A stretch of DNA of 64,000 nt from Gaiella sp963703095 (GCA_963703095.1 OY969787.1:682001-746000); one strand, 5' to 3'; shown: positions 8,990-17,864, counted from the stretch's first letter. Notes: generated by a model not told the origin, from the sequence alone. A program made the numbers and translations.

Positions 8990-9399
8990 CCCCCGTCCGG
9001 GTGTCCGTCGCCGCGGCGATCGCGGCCACGCTCCTGATCCTGATCGTCCTCGAGCTGATCCGGGGCCGCCGGCTGAAGGAGCGCTACGCGCTGCTGTGGC
9101 TCGGCACGGGCGTCGCGCTGCTGGTGCTCTCGCTCTGGCGTGAAGGGCTCAACACGATCGCGGACTGGCTCGGCGTCGAGAGCTATCCGCCGGCCATCCT
9201 CTTCGCCGCGGCGGTGCTGTTCGTGATCGTCGTCCTCCTCCACTACTCGACCGTGCTCTCGAAGCTGACCGACGACAACGTCCGCCTCGCCCAGGAGGTC
9301 GGACTGCTGCGCGAGCGGATCCGGGCGCTCGAGGCTCAGGGAGTCGCAGCGGGCGGGGAGAACGCGAAGACGTCCGACCCGACGACGCGCCCGTCGTAG
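8986..9399 (+). CDS. DUF2304 family membrane protein
   Basis: 137 residues starting at ATG 8986. There are three membrane helices (residues ~5-25, 38-55, 70-92) with the basic RGRRLKERYALLW turn characteristic of DUF2304, then a short coiled-coil-like tail (LTDDNVRLAQEVGLLRERIRALEAQ). Family members usually sit beside GT2 polyprenyl-phosphate sugar synthases and may anchor them to the membrane. The final residues overlap the 3' end of the opposite-strand gene by 64 bp. Confidence 0.8.
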   Translation: MTPVRVSVAAAIAATLLILIVLELIRGRRLKERYALLWLGTGVALLVLSLWREGLNTIADWLGVESYPPAILFAAAVLFVIVVLLHYSTVLSKLTDDNVRLAQEVGLLRERIRALEAQGVAAGGENAKTSDPTTRPS

Positions 9400-11039
9400 C
9401 GCACCGTCGCGGCGACGCGGTACACGGCGCCGGGGACGGGAGCGGGATCCGTCCACGTGGTGCCGCGGGTGACGCCGACGACGGGGGAGACGAGGTTGCA
9501 GCGGATCGCGCCACCGCCGCCGAAGCTGACGCAGGCCACGTCGCCGTCGGGAGCGGCTCCCGGAGTGCGGTAGACCCGGTAGGCGACGTCGGCGCGCCAG
9601 TCGCGGCTCCAGTCGAGCGTCACGCCCCCTGCAGCGCTGCGCGCCGCGAGGGACAGGTCGTTCTCGACGGGGACGAGGGTCGTGGCCTCGCCTTCGACGT
9701 GGAGCAGGAGCTCGTCCTGCCCCTCTTCGAGAGGGGGCAGCACCGACACGAGCAGCAGCGGGACGGCCACGAGCGCGGCCACGCCCACGAGCGCGCCACG
9801 CGCGGGCATCGGCCGTGCGCCGACCGGACGCGCCGCCCGATCGCCGAGCGAGCGCCACAGCGTGGGCACGAGCACGACGATCGACGCGAGCAGGAGGAGG
9901 TACGCCGGCCAGGCGGGCATGAGCAGCCGCCAGAACGTGTTGGCCTCGATGCTCGCCTGGGTTGACGTGCCCTTCACCACGACGAACGCCGCGAGCCACC
10001 CGGTCAGCAGCACCGCGATCGCCGGGCGGAAGCGCGCCACGGCGACGGCGCCGGCGAGCGGCGCCCACTGGAAGAGACGGGCGCTCCAGAAGTACTCGCG
10101 CAGCTGCGCCATCTGGCTGCGCCAGTGGTCGATGTCGATCTCCACGTAGCGTCCCCAGTCCGCCTCGCGCCACCACCGCTCGACGTCGACCGCCGCGACG
10201 TGCGCCAGCGCCAGCCGCGTCTCCTCCATCCCGAGGAGCGGCAGCTCGCCCTGGGTGCGGACCTTGAAGATCCCGAGCGCCGCCACGCCGACGAGGGCCG
10301 GCAGCACGAAGCAGCCGAGCTCGCGCCAGCGTCTGGTGACGAGGAGCGCGAGCGCCGCGCCGACCGCGAGCAGCCCGTTCGGCGGCTTCATGAGCACCGC
10401 GAGGGCGAGCACCGATCCGGCCAGCGCAGCATCCGTCCAGGAGCGGCCGTCGATCGCCCTGACCGTCAGCGCCGCGACGAGCAGACCCGCCACCATCGAC
10501 GGGTAGTCGGCCATCGCGGTGAGCCCGATGCCCTGCGGCAGGAACTGGTCGATCCAGCGCTCGTGGTAGCGCTCGACGAAGAGCGGGATCGCGACGTACG
10601 GCGCCACGATCCACAGCACGCACGTCCAGAGCGCGAGGACGCGGCCCCCGATCCGGGTCGCGATCTCCCAGAGCGACCACAGCGCGAGCGGGCCCAGCAC
10701 GAGCACGTTCAGCGCGACGATCACCGGCAGCTGCTGCACGAACGTGCCGCCGGCGAGCCAGGCCGCGGGGATCAGCACGATCCCCCAGCCCGGCGCGATG
10801 TCGCCGGGGGGCAGCACACCGTGACCGATCGACCACGCATTGCTCGTGAACCAGATCTGGTCTCCGCCCTGGAACCAGACCCACCCGTTGTGGGTCGCCA
10901 CGAGCAGCCCGAACAGCGCCGTCACCGCGATCTGCGTCAGCGCGAGGACGGCGAGGGTCCGCCGTGGCCGCGCGATCGCGCGATCGATCACGCCGAGCGC
11001 CGGGCGCGCGACACGCGTGCCGACGGCCGCGACGCTCAC
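9336..11039 (-). CDS. polytopic GT-C-like membrane protein with C-terminal beta domain
   Basis: 567 residues from GTG 11039, which overlaps the stop of the upstream epimerase. About ten hydrophobic helices occupy the first 400 residues. WFQGGDQIWFTSNAW in the first outer loop supplies an acidic residue at the usual GT-C catalytic site. From residue ~430 the protein is extracellular and Gly/Val-rich (LDWSRDWRADVAYRVYRTPG), reminiscent of a fibronectin-III-like beta sandwich. It probably transfers a sugar from a polyprenyl phosphate donor outside the membrane. It is the last gene of a three-gene minus-strand operon with two nucleotide-sugar enzymes. Confidence 0.7.
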   Translation of the reverse strand: MSVAAVGTRVARPALGVIDRAIARPRRTLAVLALTQIAVTALFGLLVATHNGWVWFQGGDQIWFTSNAWSIGHGVLPPGDIAPGWGIVLIPAAWLAGGTFVQQLPVIVALNVLVLGPLALWSLWEIATRIGGRVLALWTCVLWIVAPYVAIPLFVERYHERWIDQFLPQGIGLTAMADYPSMVAGLLVAALTVRAIDGRSWTDAALAGSVLALAVLMKPPNGLLAVGAALALLVTRRWRELGCFVLPALVGVAALGIFKVRTQGELPLLGMEETRLALAHVAAVDVERWWREADWGRYVEIDIDHWRSQMAQLREYFWSARLFQWAPLAGAVAVARFRPAIAVLLTGWLAAFVVVKGTSTQASIEANTFWRLLMPAWPAYLLLLASIVVLVPTLWRSLGDRAARPVGARPMPARGALVGVAALVAVPLLLVSVLPPLEEGQDELLLHVEGEATTLVPVENDLSLAARSAAGGVTLDWSRDWRADVAYRVYRTPGAAPDGDVACVSFGGGGAIRCNLVSPVVGVTRGTTWTDPAPVPGAVYRVAATVRYDGRVVGSDVFAFSPPAATP

Positions 11040-11963
11040 GCCGCGACGCGGGCGCTGCGATACCACGCGACGGTGCGCGTGATCCCGTCGCGCAGCGGCA
11101 CGCGTGCCCGGAATCCGAACGCCTGCTCGGCGCGCGAGGTGTCGAGCTTGCGCCGCGGCTGCCCGTTCGGCCTCGAGGTGTCCCAGCGGATCGCGCCCTC
11201 GTAGCCCGTCGCCGAGCGGACGAGCTCGGCGAGGTCGCGGATCGCGATCTCCTCGCCCGTCCCGAGGTTGACCGGATCGGGGTCGTCGTAGCGCTCCGCC
11301 GCGAGCAGGAGACCCTCGACGCAGTCGTCGACGAACAGGAACTCCCGCGTCGGGGATCCGTCGCCCCAGAGCACGATCTCCTCCTCGCCGCGCTCCCGTG
11401 CGTCCACCATCTTGCGGATCAGGGCCGGGATCACGTGCGAGGTCTCGAGGTCGAAGTTGTCCCGCGGCCCGTAGAGGTTCACCGGCAGCAGGAAGATCGC
11501 GTTGAGCCCGTACTGCTCGCGGTAGGCCTGCGCGCCGACCAGGATCGCCTTCTTCGCCACGCCGTAGGGAGCGTTCGTCTCCTCCGGGTACCCGTTCCAG
11601 AGGTCGTCCTCGCGGAACGGGACGGGCGCGTGCTTCGGGTACGCGCAGATCGTCCCCGCGATCACGACCTTCGGCGTCCCGTGCAGGCGTGCCTGCTCCA
11701 GGACGTGCGCGCCCATCATCAGGTTCGCGAACCAGTAGCGGCCGGGGTTCGCGCGGTTCGCGCCGATGCCGCCGACCTCGGCCGCGAGGTGGAAGACGAG
11801 CTCGGGCGCCGGCCTCGTCGAAGAGCCGCGCCGTGTCGTCCATCGAGGTGAGATCGACCTCGGCACGGCGAGGGACGACGACGTCGTGCCCCGCCTCGCG
11901 GAGCCGCTCGACGAGGTGCGAGCCGACGAACCCGGCGCCGCCGGTGACGACGACCCGGCTCAC
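11036..11963 (-). CDS. GDP-L-fucose synthase-like NAD-dependent epimerase, frameshifted
   Basis: The N-terminal part from GTG 11963 reads VSRVVVTGGAGFVGSHLVERL...TARLFDEAG in one frame. From about 11,805 the protein continues in another frame as PELVFHLAAEVGGIGANRANPG, with TICAYPKHAPVPFREDDLWNG, the catalytic YGVAKK (YxxxK) and NLYGPRDNFD. These match GDP-4-keto-6-deoxymannose epimerase/reductases. The span is 928 bases, one more than a multiple of three; removing one base within ggcgcccgag (11801-11810) restores one ORF. Stop and start overlap with both operon neighbours. Either a broken gene or a sequence error. Confidence 0.8.
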
Positions 11964-13111
11964 GTGCCCTGTGCGAGCGGCGCGCCGACGGGCAGCCAGT
12001 CGACCCGGCCGAGCCAGCGGTCGCGGTTCTCCGCGTACCAGCGGATCGTGCGCAGCACGCCCTCCTCCCACGAGACGCGCGGCTCCCACCCCGTCTCGCG
12101 CGTCAGCTTCTCGTGGCCCACGCGCAGCGCCATCACGTCGGTCGCCCCGGGGCGGAGGCGCTTCTCGGTCGTCACCACGTGGCGGTCGTCGGGCCAGAAG
12201 CCGTGCTCGATGCCCGTGCGGACGATCAGGTCCGCCCAGTCGGCCATCGAGATGTTCTCGCCCTGGCCGTAGACGTAGACGTCGCCGGGAACCCCCTGCG
12301 CCGCCACGGTGAGGTGGCCGCGCACCCCGTCGGTGCAGAAGCAGAAGTCCCGCAGCGGGTCGAGCGCGCCGAGCTCGATCTCGGGTCGCGACAGCGCCTG
12401 CGTGACGATCGTGCCGGTGACGTAGCGCGGGTTCTGGCGCGGACCGTAGTTGTTGAACATCCGTGTGACGACGCCCGGCACGCCGAACGCGTCGTGGTAG
12501 TTCATCGTCAGGAAGTCCGCGGCGACCTTCGCCGTGGCGTAGATCGACTTCGGGTTGATCGGCGAGCGCTCGTGCAGGATCAGCGAGCCCGCGTCGTCGA
12601 AGTCGTGGTGGTGTGCGACGTCGTCGCGGACGTTCCCGTACTCCTCCGAGGTGCCGGCGGTGTCGAACTTCTCCAGCTCCAGCCCCCAGTCGACGATCGA
12701 CTGGAGGAGGTTGAGCGTCCCGATCGTGTTCGCCATCACCGTCTCGTAGGGGCGGTGCCACGACTCGCCGACGTGGGCCTGGGCGCCCAGATGGAAGACG
12801 TACGGCTTGTCGGGTGCCTCCTTCAGCTCGCGGACGAGGTAGTCGATCGATGTTCGATCGGTGAGGTCGGCGAAGTGCACCTTGAGCTCGCGGCGACGGT
12901 GCCCGATGTTGTTGAGCGCTCCGCTCGAGGTGGCGCGCACGAAGGCGTGCACGTGCGCGCCGAGCTCGAGCAGCGCCTCGGTCAGGTGGGAGCCCATGAA
13001 GCCGTCGGCGCCGGTCACGAGCACCGTGCGACCCGCGTACGCGTCTCCGAACTCCGTCCGCAGCGCGGTGAGCTCGCCGTCCGTCCAGATCGTGTCGTTC
13101 GCCATCGTCAT
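11960..13111 (-). CDS. NAD-dependent nucleotide-sugar 4,6-dehydratase/epimerase
   Basis: 383 residues from ATG 13111; an in-frame ATG at 13105 is an alternative. It is an extended short-chain dehydrogenase: the VLVTGADGFMGSHL nucleotide-binding loop, HLGAQAHVGES, TAGTSEEYG supplying the catalytic Thr, YATAK as catalytic YxxxK, and RMFNNYGPRQNPRYVTGTIV. The pattern fits dTDP-glucose/GDP-mannose 4,6-dehydratases or related UDP-sugar enzymes; the exact sugar is not certain. It leads the minus-strand operon with the fucose-synthase-like epimerase and a GT-C protein. Confidence 0.85.
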   Translation of the reverse strand: MTMANDTIWTDGELTALRTEFGDAYAGRTVLVTGADGFMGSHLTEALLELGAHVHAFVRATSSGALNNIGHRRRELKVHFADLTDRTSIDYLVRELKEAPDKPYVFHLGAQAHVGESWHRPYETVMANTIGTLNLLQSIVDWGLELEKFDTAGTSEEYGNVRDDVAHHHDFDDAGSLILHERSPINPKSIYATAKVAADFLTMNYHDAFGVPGVVTRMFNNYGPRQNPRYVTGTIVTQALSRPEIELGALDPLRDFCFCTDGVRGHLTVAAQGVPGDVYVYGQGENISMADWADLIVRTGIEHGFWPDDRHVVTTEKRLRPGATDVMALRVGHEKLTRETGWEPRVSWEEGVLRTIRWYAENRDRWLGRVDWLPVGAPLAQGT

Positions 13112-13129
13112 TACCCTTCCGCGTCGGTG
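13112..13129 (+). promoter_or_regulatory. probable leaderless -10 box for flippase
   Basis: TACCCT at 13112-13117 lies 9 bases before GTG 13127. It directly abuts the start codon of the divergent dehydratase (ATG 13111 on the minus strand), so the two promoters must overlap. Confidence 0.45.
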
Positions 13130-14617
13130 AGCAAGCCTAGCGCCCGCACCGGCCTCGGATCGCTGGCGACAGGAGCGGTGACCGCCGCCGCGCTCGTCGT
13201 GCAGACGGGCCTCGCCGCGCTGGTCGGCGTGATCATCGCACGCGAGTTCGGTCGCACCGCCGAGACGGACGGGTTCTTCGCCGCCTACGGCGTGTTCATC
13301 GTGCTGGCGCTCGCGGCGAACGCGATCCGCCTCGTCGTCCTGCCGCCGCTCGCCCGCGCGCGAGACGACCGCCGGCTCGGCCAGGAGACGGCGGCCTGGG
13401 CAGCGGCGCTCGGGACGATCGCGCTGCCGATGCTCGCCGTGACGCTCGTCGCCGCCGGGCCGCTCGCCGCGCTGCTGACGGGCTCCGGGCCGGCGGTGTC
13501 CCAGGACACGGCGGCAGACGCGCTCCCGCTGCTGACGCTCGCGGGCATCGGGCAGGTCTACGCGGGGCTCGCGGCGAGCGCGCTGGCCGCGCTCGACGAC
13601 TACCGCACCGCGGCGCTCGGGTACATCACCGCCAGCATCGTCGGGATCGGCGTCATCCTCGCGCGGCTCGACGAGGGCGTCGTGGCGGTCGCCGAGGGGA
13701 TGGCGCTCAACGCGCTGCTCGCGGTCGCGATCCCCGTCGCGGCGCTGGCGATCCGGGCACGGCGCGCGTCGATGCCGGCGATGGGGGTCCGCCCCGCGCG
13801 GACGACGCTCGGGAACCGGATCAGACGCGCGGGACGCGGGACGGCGCTGCCGCTCGGCCTGCAGGCGGCGTACCTCGTCTGCCTGCCGCTCGCGGCGCGT
13901 GAGGGCGTGGGCGCGGTCACGAGCTTCGGCTACGCGTACATCGCCGGGTCGGCGATCGTGGCGATCACCGCCGCCTCGCTCGGCCTCGTGACCTCGGTTC
14001 CGCTCACGAGGCTCGGGCTCGACCGGCACCGGGTCGCCCACCACGTCGTCGCGAGCTCGTGGCTCGCGCTCGTCGCGGTCGGAGCGACGGCCGGTCTCTT
14101 TGCCGTGGCGGGCGAGCCGATCGTGGCCTGGGTGCTCGGTGCCGAGTACACCGCGGCCGTCGGGACGGAGCTCGGCCGCCTGGTGGCGCTCTTCGCTCCC
14201 TGGATGGTCGCCGCGATCGGGTTCTCCGTGACCCTGCCGCTCGTCTTCGTGGCGCAGAGCGACCGGCGGCTCATGCTGCTCGGGCTGCTCGTCGTCGCGG
14301 CGCAGGTGCCCCTCGCCGTCGTCGGGCAGGCGCTCTTCGGCCTCACGGGGCTCGTGCTGGCGCTCGCCGCCACGACGGGCATCGCGTTCGCCGGGCTCCT
14401 CCACGTCTTCCGCGCGACGAGGGAGGCGCTCCTCGGCGTCGGGGCGGCGGCGGCCGTCGTCGGGGCGCTGGCGGCCGCATCGTTCGCCGTCGCCGCTCTC
14501 GTCCCGTCGGCGGAGGCCGGCGGCCTGCTCGGCCTCGGGCTGTACGCCCTCGCGCTCGTGGTCGTGCGCCCGCGCGGGCTCCGATCTGCTGCCCGGTACC
14601 TGCGGACGCTCGCGTAG
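13127..14617 (+). CDS. MOP-superfamily polysaccharide/lipid flippase (Wzx/MurJ-like)
   Basis: 496 residues with roughly 12-14 membrane helices spread over the whole length and no soluble domain. The start of the core, VGVIIAREFGRTAETDGFFAAYG, closely resembles the first helix pair of MurJ/MviN-type flippases. Such proteins move undecaprenyl-linked oligosaccharides to the outer leaflet. In this locus it is the candidate for a Wzx-type export step, distinct from the ABC exporter further downstream. Start GTG 13127 was chosen because the upstream frame is antisense to the dehydratase. Confidence 0.8.
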   Translation: MSKPSARTGLGSLATGAVTAAALVVQTGLAALVGVIIAREFGRTAETDGFFAAYGVFIVLALAANAIRLVVLPPLARARDDRRLGQETAAWAAALGTIALPMLAVTLVAAGPLAALLTGSGPAVSQDTAADALPLLTLAGIGQVYAGLAASALAALDDYRTAALGYITASIVGIGVILARLDEGVVAVAEGMALNALLAVAIPVAALAIRARRASMPAMGVRPARTTLGNRIRRAGRGTALPLGLQAAYLVCLPLAAREGVGAVTSFGYAYIAGSAIVAITAASLGLVTSVPLTRLGLDRHRVAHHVVASSWLALVAVGATAGLFAVAGEPIVAWVLGAEYTAAVGTELGRLVALFAPWMVAAIGFSVTLPLVFVAQSDRRLMLLGLLVVAAQVPLAVVGQALFGLTGLVLALAATTGIAFAGLLHVFRATREALLGVGAAAAVVGALAAASFAVAALVPSAEAGGLLGLGLYALALVVVRPRGLRSAARYLRTLA

Positions 14618-14624
14618 GAGGTCG

Positions 14625-15326
14625 TCAGCGACGGCGCGCGCGCTCGACCACCCACAGGCCCGCGCGCGTGCTGAAGACCCTCTGCCTGGCGGAGGCGACG
14701 ACGCGTCTGCCGGGCGGCAGGTACCCGAACCGCATGCGCGCGCCGGTGGCGGCGTCCGCTCCGGCGAGGAAGGCGGGGGCTCCGTCCGCGACCTTGACCA
14801 CGTGGGCGGTGCGGAAGCTGACCGCGTCCTCGAGCCGCCAGTCGGGGCTGTCGCGCACGAAGTCGACGATCGCGGCCACCGCCGGCAGGTAGGCGTCGTC
14901 GAGCAGCACGTGCCCCCCGACCTTGACGTGCGGCGCGAGGTACCACCAGTCGAGCACGGGATACGGGAAGCCGTGCGCGCCGTCGATCAGCACGAGGTCG
15001 AGCGCCCGCGGCTCCCAGGCGGGCAGGACCTCGTGCGACGGGCCGATCAGGAACCGCACCCGTGAGGCGTCGATGCCCCGTGCCGCGCACGTCTCCTCCA
15101 GCCGCTCCCGCTCGCGCGGGTCGGGCGTCACCGCCTCGTGGTCGACACCCGACGCGGCCAGCACGATCGTGCTGGCGCCCGAGCCCGTCTCGATCGTCGC
15201 CCATCCCGGCTGCACGGTGCGCTCGAGCCAGCCGAGCGCGTCCCACGCCAGGCCCCAGTACTCGCCGCCTCCGTGGAGGCCGGGCGGAGCCGCGCGGAGC
15301 TCGTCCGTGAGGGGGTTGGCGCTCAC
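14625..15326 (-). CDS. class I SAM-dependent methyltransferase
   Basis: 233 residues from GTG 15326. The SAM-binding motif I is ETGSGASTIVLA, followed by an acidic VTPDPRERERL strand end and LVLIDGAHGFPYPVLDWWYLAPHVKVGGHVLLDD, the pattern of the Methyltransf_24 group. These act on sugars or other small acceptors; a role in methylating a glycan end is plausible from the neighbourhood. It is a single gene on its strand, convergent with the flippase (7 bases apart) and divergent from gmd. Confidence 0.8.
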   Translation of the reverse strand: MSANPLTDELRAAPPGLHGGGEYWGLAWDALGWLERTVQPGWATIETGSGASTIVLAASGVDHEAVTPDPRERERLEETCAARGIDASRVRFLIGPSHEVLPAWEPRALDLVLIDGAHGFPYPVLDWWYLAPHVKVGGHVLLDDAYLPAVAAIVDFVRDSPDWRLEDAVSFRTAHVVKVADGAPAFLAGADAATGARMRFGYLPPGRRVVASARQRVFSTRAGLWVVERARRR

Positions 15327-15340
15327 CTGCGCCGATTATC
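15324..15340 (-). promoter_or_regulatory. leaderless -10 box for methyltransferase
   Basis: On the minus strand, GATAAT (15340-15335) ends 8 bases before GTG 15326. Five of six bases match TATAAT. Confidence 0.5.
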
Positions 15341-15366
15341 GGCGGTCCGTCGGCGGGCTCGGCGCA

Positions 15367-15383
15367 TAGACTCGTCCGTCGTG
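15367..15383 (+). promoter_or_regulatory. leaderless -10 box for gmd
   Basis: TAGACT at 15367-15372 ends 8 bases before GTG 15381. The divergent methyltransferase promoter lies only about 30 bases upstream. Confidence 0.6.
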
Positions 15384-16355
15384 CCCGGACGCGCGCTCGT
15401 CACCGGGGTCGGCGGCCAGGACGGTGCCTTCCTCTCCGCTCTGCTGCTGGAGCAGGGCTACGAGGTGGTCGGGATCGGCCGTCGGCCACCCGCCGCCTAC
15501 GCCGACAACCTCGCAGCGGTGGCGGATCGAGTCGTCTTCGCGCACGCCGACCTGCTCGACCAGGCGGCGCTCGCACGCGTCCTGCGCGAGGTCGAGCCCA
15601 CGGAGGTCTACAACCTCGCGGCTCCCTCCTTCGTCCCGCGCTCGTGGGACGAGCCGGTGCTCACCGCCGAGTTCGCTGCGGTCGGCGCGACGTCGCTGCT
15701 CGAGGCGATCCGCGAGGTCGACCCGACGATCCGCTTCTACCAGGCGTCCTCCAGCGAGATCTTCGGCGAGCCGCGGGAGACGCCGCAGACCGAGACGACG
15801 CCCCTCGGGCCGCTGACCCCCTACGGCGTCGCGAAGGCGTACGCCCACTTCATCGCCGGCAGCTACCGACGGCGCTACGGGATGTTCACGTGCTGCGGGA
15901 TCCTCTACAACCACGAGTCGCCGCTGCGGCCGACGGACTTCCTGCCCCGCAAGGTGGCGCGCGCGGCTGCCGCGATCTCGCTCGGGCTCGAGTCGGAGCT
16001 CGTGCTCGGGGACCTCTCCGCGCGGCGCGACTGGGGCTACGCGGGCGACTACGTCCGCGCCATGTGGCTGATGCTCCAGCAGGACGAGCCCGCCGACTAC
16101 GTGGTCGCGACGGGCCGGTCGCACAGCGTCGAGGAGCTCGTGGCATGCGCCTTCGACGTCGTGGGCCTGGACTGGCGCGACCACGTCCGCAGCGACCCCG
16201 CCCTCGTCCGCGGAGCAGCCGAGCTCCACGATCTCGTCGGCGACGCGTCGAAGGCTCGCCGGCTGCTCGGCTGGGAGCCGACCACGAGCTTCTCCGAGCT
16301 CGTCCGCATGCTCGTCGAGGCAGACGTGGCGGCGCTTCAGGCGACGAGCCCGTAG
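15381..16355 (+). CDS. gmd: GDP-mannose 4,6-dehydratase
   Basis: 324 residues from GTG 15381. It shows the GMD-specific ALVTGVGGQDGAFLSALLLEQGY nucleotide-binding start, YNLAAPSFVPRSWDEP, YQASSSEIFGEP with the catalytic Ser/Glu, YGVAKAY (YxxxK) and CGILYNHESPLRP, which distinguish GMD from other dehydratases. It converts GDP-D-mannose to GDP-4-keto-6-deoxymannose, the precursor of GDP-fucose or GDP-rhamnose. The fucose-synthase-like gene at 11036-11963 could take the next step. Its end overlaps the convergent glycosyltransferase by 19 bp. Confidence 0.93.
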   Translation: MPGRALVTGVGGQDGAFLSALLLEQGYEVVGIGRRPPAAYADNLAAVADRVVFAHADLLDQAALARVLREVEPTEVYNLAAPSFVPRSWDEPVLTAEFAAVGATSLLEAIREVDPTIRFYQASSSEIFGEPRETPQTETTPLGPLTPYGVAKAYAHFIAGSYRRRYGMFTCCGILYNHESPLRPTDFLPRKVARAAAAISLGLESELVLGDLSARRDWGYAGDYVRAMWLMLQQDEPADYVVATGRSHSVEELVACAFDVVGLDWRDHVRSDPALVRGAAELHDLVGDASKARRLLGWEPTTSFSELVRMLVEADVAALQATSP

Positions 16356-17395
16356 ACGTCGTCGTGGGCGCGTGCGGTCGCGTCCCACGTGAAGCGGGCG
16401 GCGCGCGCGGGCCCCGCTGCCGACAGCTCGCCGCTCCGCCGCAGGGCCTCGCGGATGCCGTCCGCGATCGCCTCGGGCTCGGTCGGGTCGAACAGGACCG
16501 CGGCGTCCCCGCACACCTCGGGCAGCGAGCCGGCCGAGGATGCTGCGACCGGGCAGCCGCACGCCATCGCCTCGACGGGTGGCAGCCCGAAGCCCTCGTA
16601 CAGGCTCGGGAACACGAGCGCGGCTGCCCGACGGTAGAGCCCGACGAGCTCCTCGACGGGCACGGTGCCCCGCACCTCGACGCCGTCCGGCAGCTCGGTC
16701 GCGTCGTGTCCCGCCCCGGTGAGCAGGAGACGCAGACCCGGGTGCTCCGCCCTCACCTCTCGGAACGCCTCGAACAGCCGCGCGTGGTTCTTGTGCGGCC
16801 ACGGGCGGGCCGGGTAGAGGAGCAGCTCTTCGCGGACGACGGCAGGGTCGGGTGTGAAGCGGGCGTGGTCGACGCCGAGGTGGATCGCGTGCACGCGGTC
16901 GGGCTCGAGCCCGAGGCGCTCGACGGTGCGGGCGCGCACCCACTCGCTGATCACCACGACCCGATCCGCGCGCTGCGCTGCGCGGTCGTACGCCAGCCGG
17001 CGGAACAGCCGCTCGCCCCTGGGGAAGAGCTGGGGGAGGTCGAGGTGCTGGACGTCGAGCAGCGTGAGCACCGTGGGCCGCCGTGTCGGTGGCACCGGCA
17101 CCGTCAGCGGATAGTGCACGACGTCCGATCGGTCGAGCTCGGCCCGGAGGGCCCCGGGCCGCAACCGGGCGCCCGCCATCGCGCGGAGCCGCCTCGCAGT
17201 CGTCGTCGCGGCCGGGTACCCGGCGGCCACGGTGCTCGACAGACCCCCGCCCGCGTCGGGCGCGAGCGGTGGGACGAGGGCCGCGTACTCGTGCCGTCCC
17301 ACGCGAGCGAGCGCGCGGGTCAGCTCGCATGCGTACGTCTCGCTCCCTCCCGAGATCCCGGGAACCAGCGTCAGCAGGGCGAGACCCACGCGCAT
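16337..17395 (-). CDS. GT4-type glycosyltransferase (mannosyltransferase-like)
   Basis: 352 residues from ATG 17395. GT4 landmarks are LVPGISGGSETYACELTRAL at the N-terminus, VVISEWVRARTVERLGL, HAIHLGVDHARFTP, LYPARPWPHKNHARLFEAF and SLYEGFGLPPVEAMACGCPVAAS with E-x7-E. These motifs are shared with the alpha-mannosyl/rhamnosyl group of GT4. It stands alone on the minus strand behind the repeat-containing gap. Confidence 0.88.
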   Translation of the reverse strand: MRVGLALLTLVPGISGGSETYACELTRALARVGRHEYAALVPPLAPDAGGGLSSTVAAGYPAATTTARRLRAMAGARLRPGALRAELDRSDVVHYPLTVPVPPTRRPTVLTLLDVQHLDLPQLFPRGERLFRRLAYDRAAQRADRVVVISEWVRARTVERLGLEPDRVHAIHLGVDHARFTPDPAVVREELLLYPARPWPHKNHARLFEAFREVRAEHPGLRLLLTGAGHDATELPDGVEVRGTVPVEELVGLYRRAAALVFPSLYEGFGLPPVEAMACGCPVAASSAGSLPEVCGDAAVLFDPTEPEAIADGIREALRRSGELSAAGPARAARFTWDATARAHDDVYGLVA

Positions 17396-17407
17396 GCGGC
17401 GATGCTA
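17393..17407 (-). promoter_or_regulatory. leaderless -10 box for 17395 gene
   Basis: On the minus strand, TAGCAT (17407-17402) ends 6 bases before ATG 17395. Confidence 0.6.
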
Positions 17408-17491
17408 CGTGCGCCACGGCGGGCCGAAGGGTGGACGTGCCCACGGGGTTCGCTGCGCGAGACGATGATCCACCGGCGCGCGGAAGGGCGC

Positions 17492-17511
17492 GGGCCGGGC
17501 ATGCCCGGCCC
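17492..17511. repeat. perfect 20-bp palindrome
   Basis: GGGCCGGGCATGCCCGGCCC is its own reverse complement over all 20 bases. It lies about 85 bases upstream of the first repeat motif. It could form a cruciform or bind a dimeric protein; function unknown. Confidence 0.75.
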
Positions 17512-17596
17512 CTACGACGGGTGGGCTCGGGGGTGGTCTCGCGGCCCCGAGCGCCAGCCAGCGCACCTCGTCCCCTTGATCCTTCAGGGATGTGTG

Positions 17597-17864
17597 GAAC
17601 AAGCCGAGGGCGGCGGAGCCGCCCGAGCGCCGATCAGCGCTCCTCCGGCCCGCGATCCTTTAGGGATGTGCCCCCGCCGTCGGCGGGGGATCGCCGCGCG
17701 GGAATCCACTCCAGTGGATTCCCGCCTGCGGAACAAGCCAAGGGCGGCGGAGCCGCCCGAGCGCCGATCAGCGCTCCTCCGGCCCGCGATCCTTCAGGGA
17801 TGTGCCCCCGCCGTCGGCGGGGGATCCCCGCGCGGGAATCCACTCCAGTGGATTCCCGCCTGCG
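17597..17864. repeat. two tandem copies of a 134-bp multi-hairpin repeat
   Basis: Copy 1 is 17597-17730 and copy 2 is 17731-17864, differing at only a few bases (for example 17606/17740 and the Ccttta/ccttca site). Each unit contains in order: GGGCGGC-gga-GCCGCCC, GAGCGC-cgatca-GCGCTC, an ATCC...GGAT stem, CCCCCGCCG-t-CGGCGGGGG, and GCGGGAATCCACT-cc-AGTGGATTCCCGC (13-bp perfect arms). A partial third copy of the ATCC...GGAT motif precedes copy 1. The structure resembles REP/MITE-like dispersed repeats rather than a gene. Confidence 0.9.

Noticed and set aside
11960..14404. Extension of the 4,6-dehydratase upstream of 13111 on the minus strand
   Set aside because: The upstream residues are antisense to the flippase and low in complexity; the Rossmann start lies just after ATG 13111.
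17597..17864. CRISPR array
   Set aside because: Only two units of 134 bp directly abutting, with no unique spacers and no cas genes.
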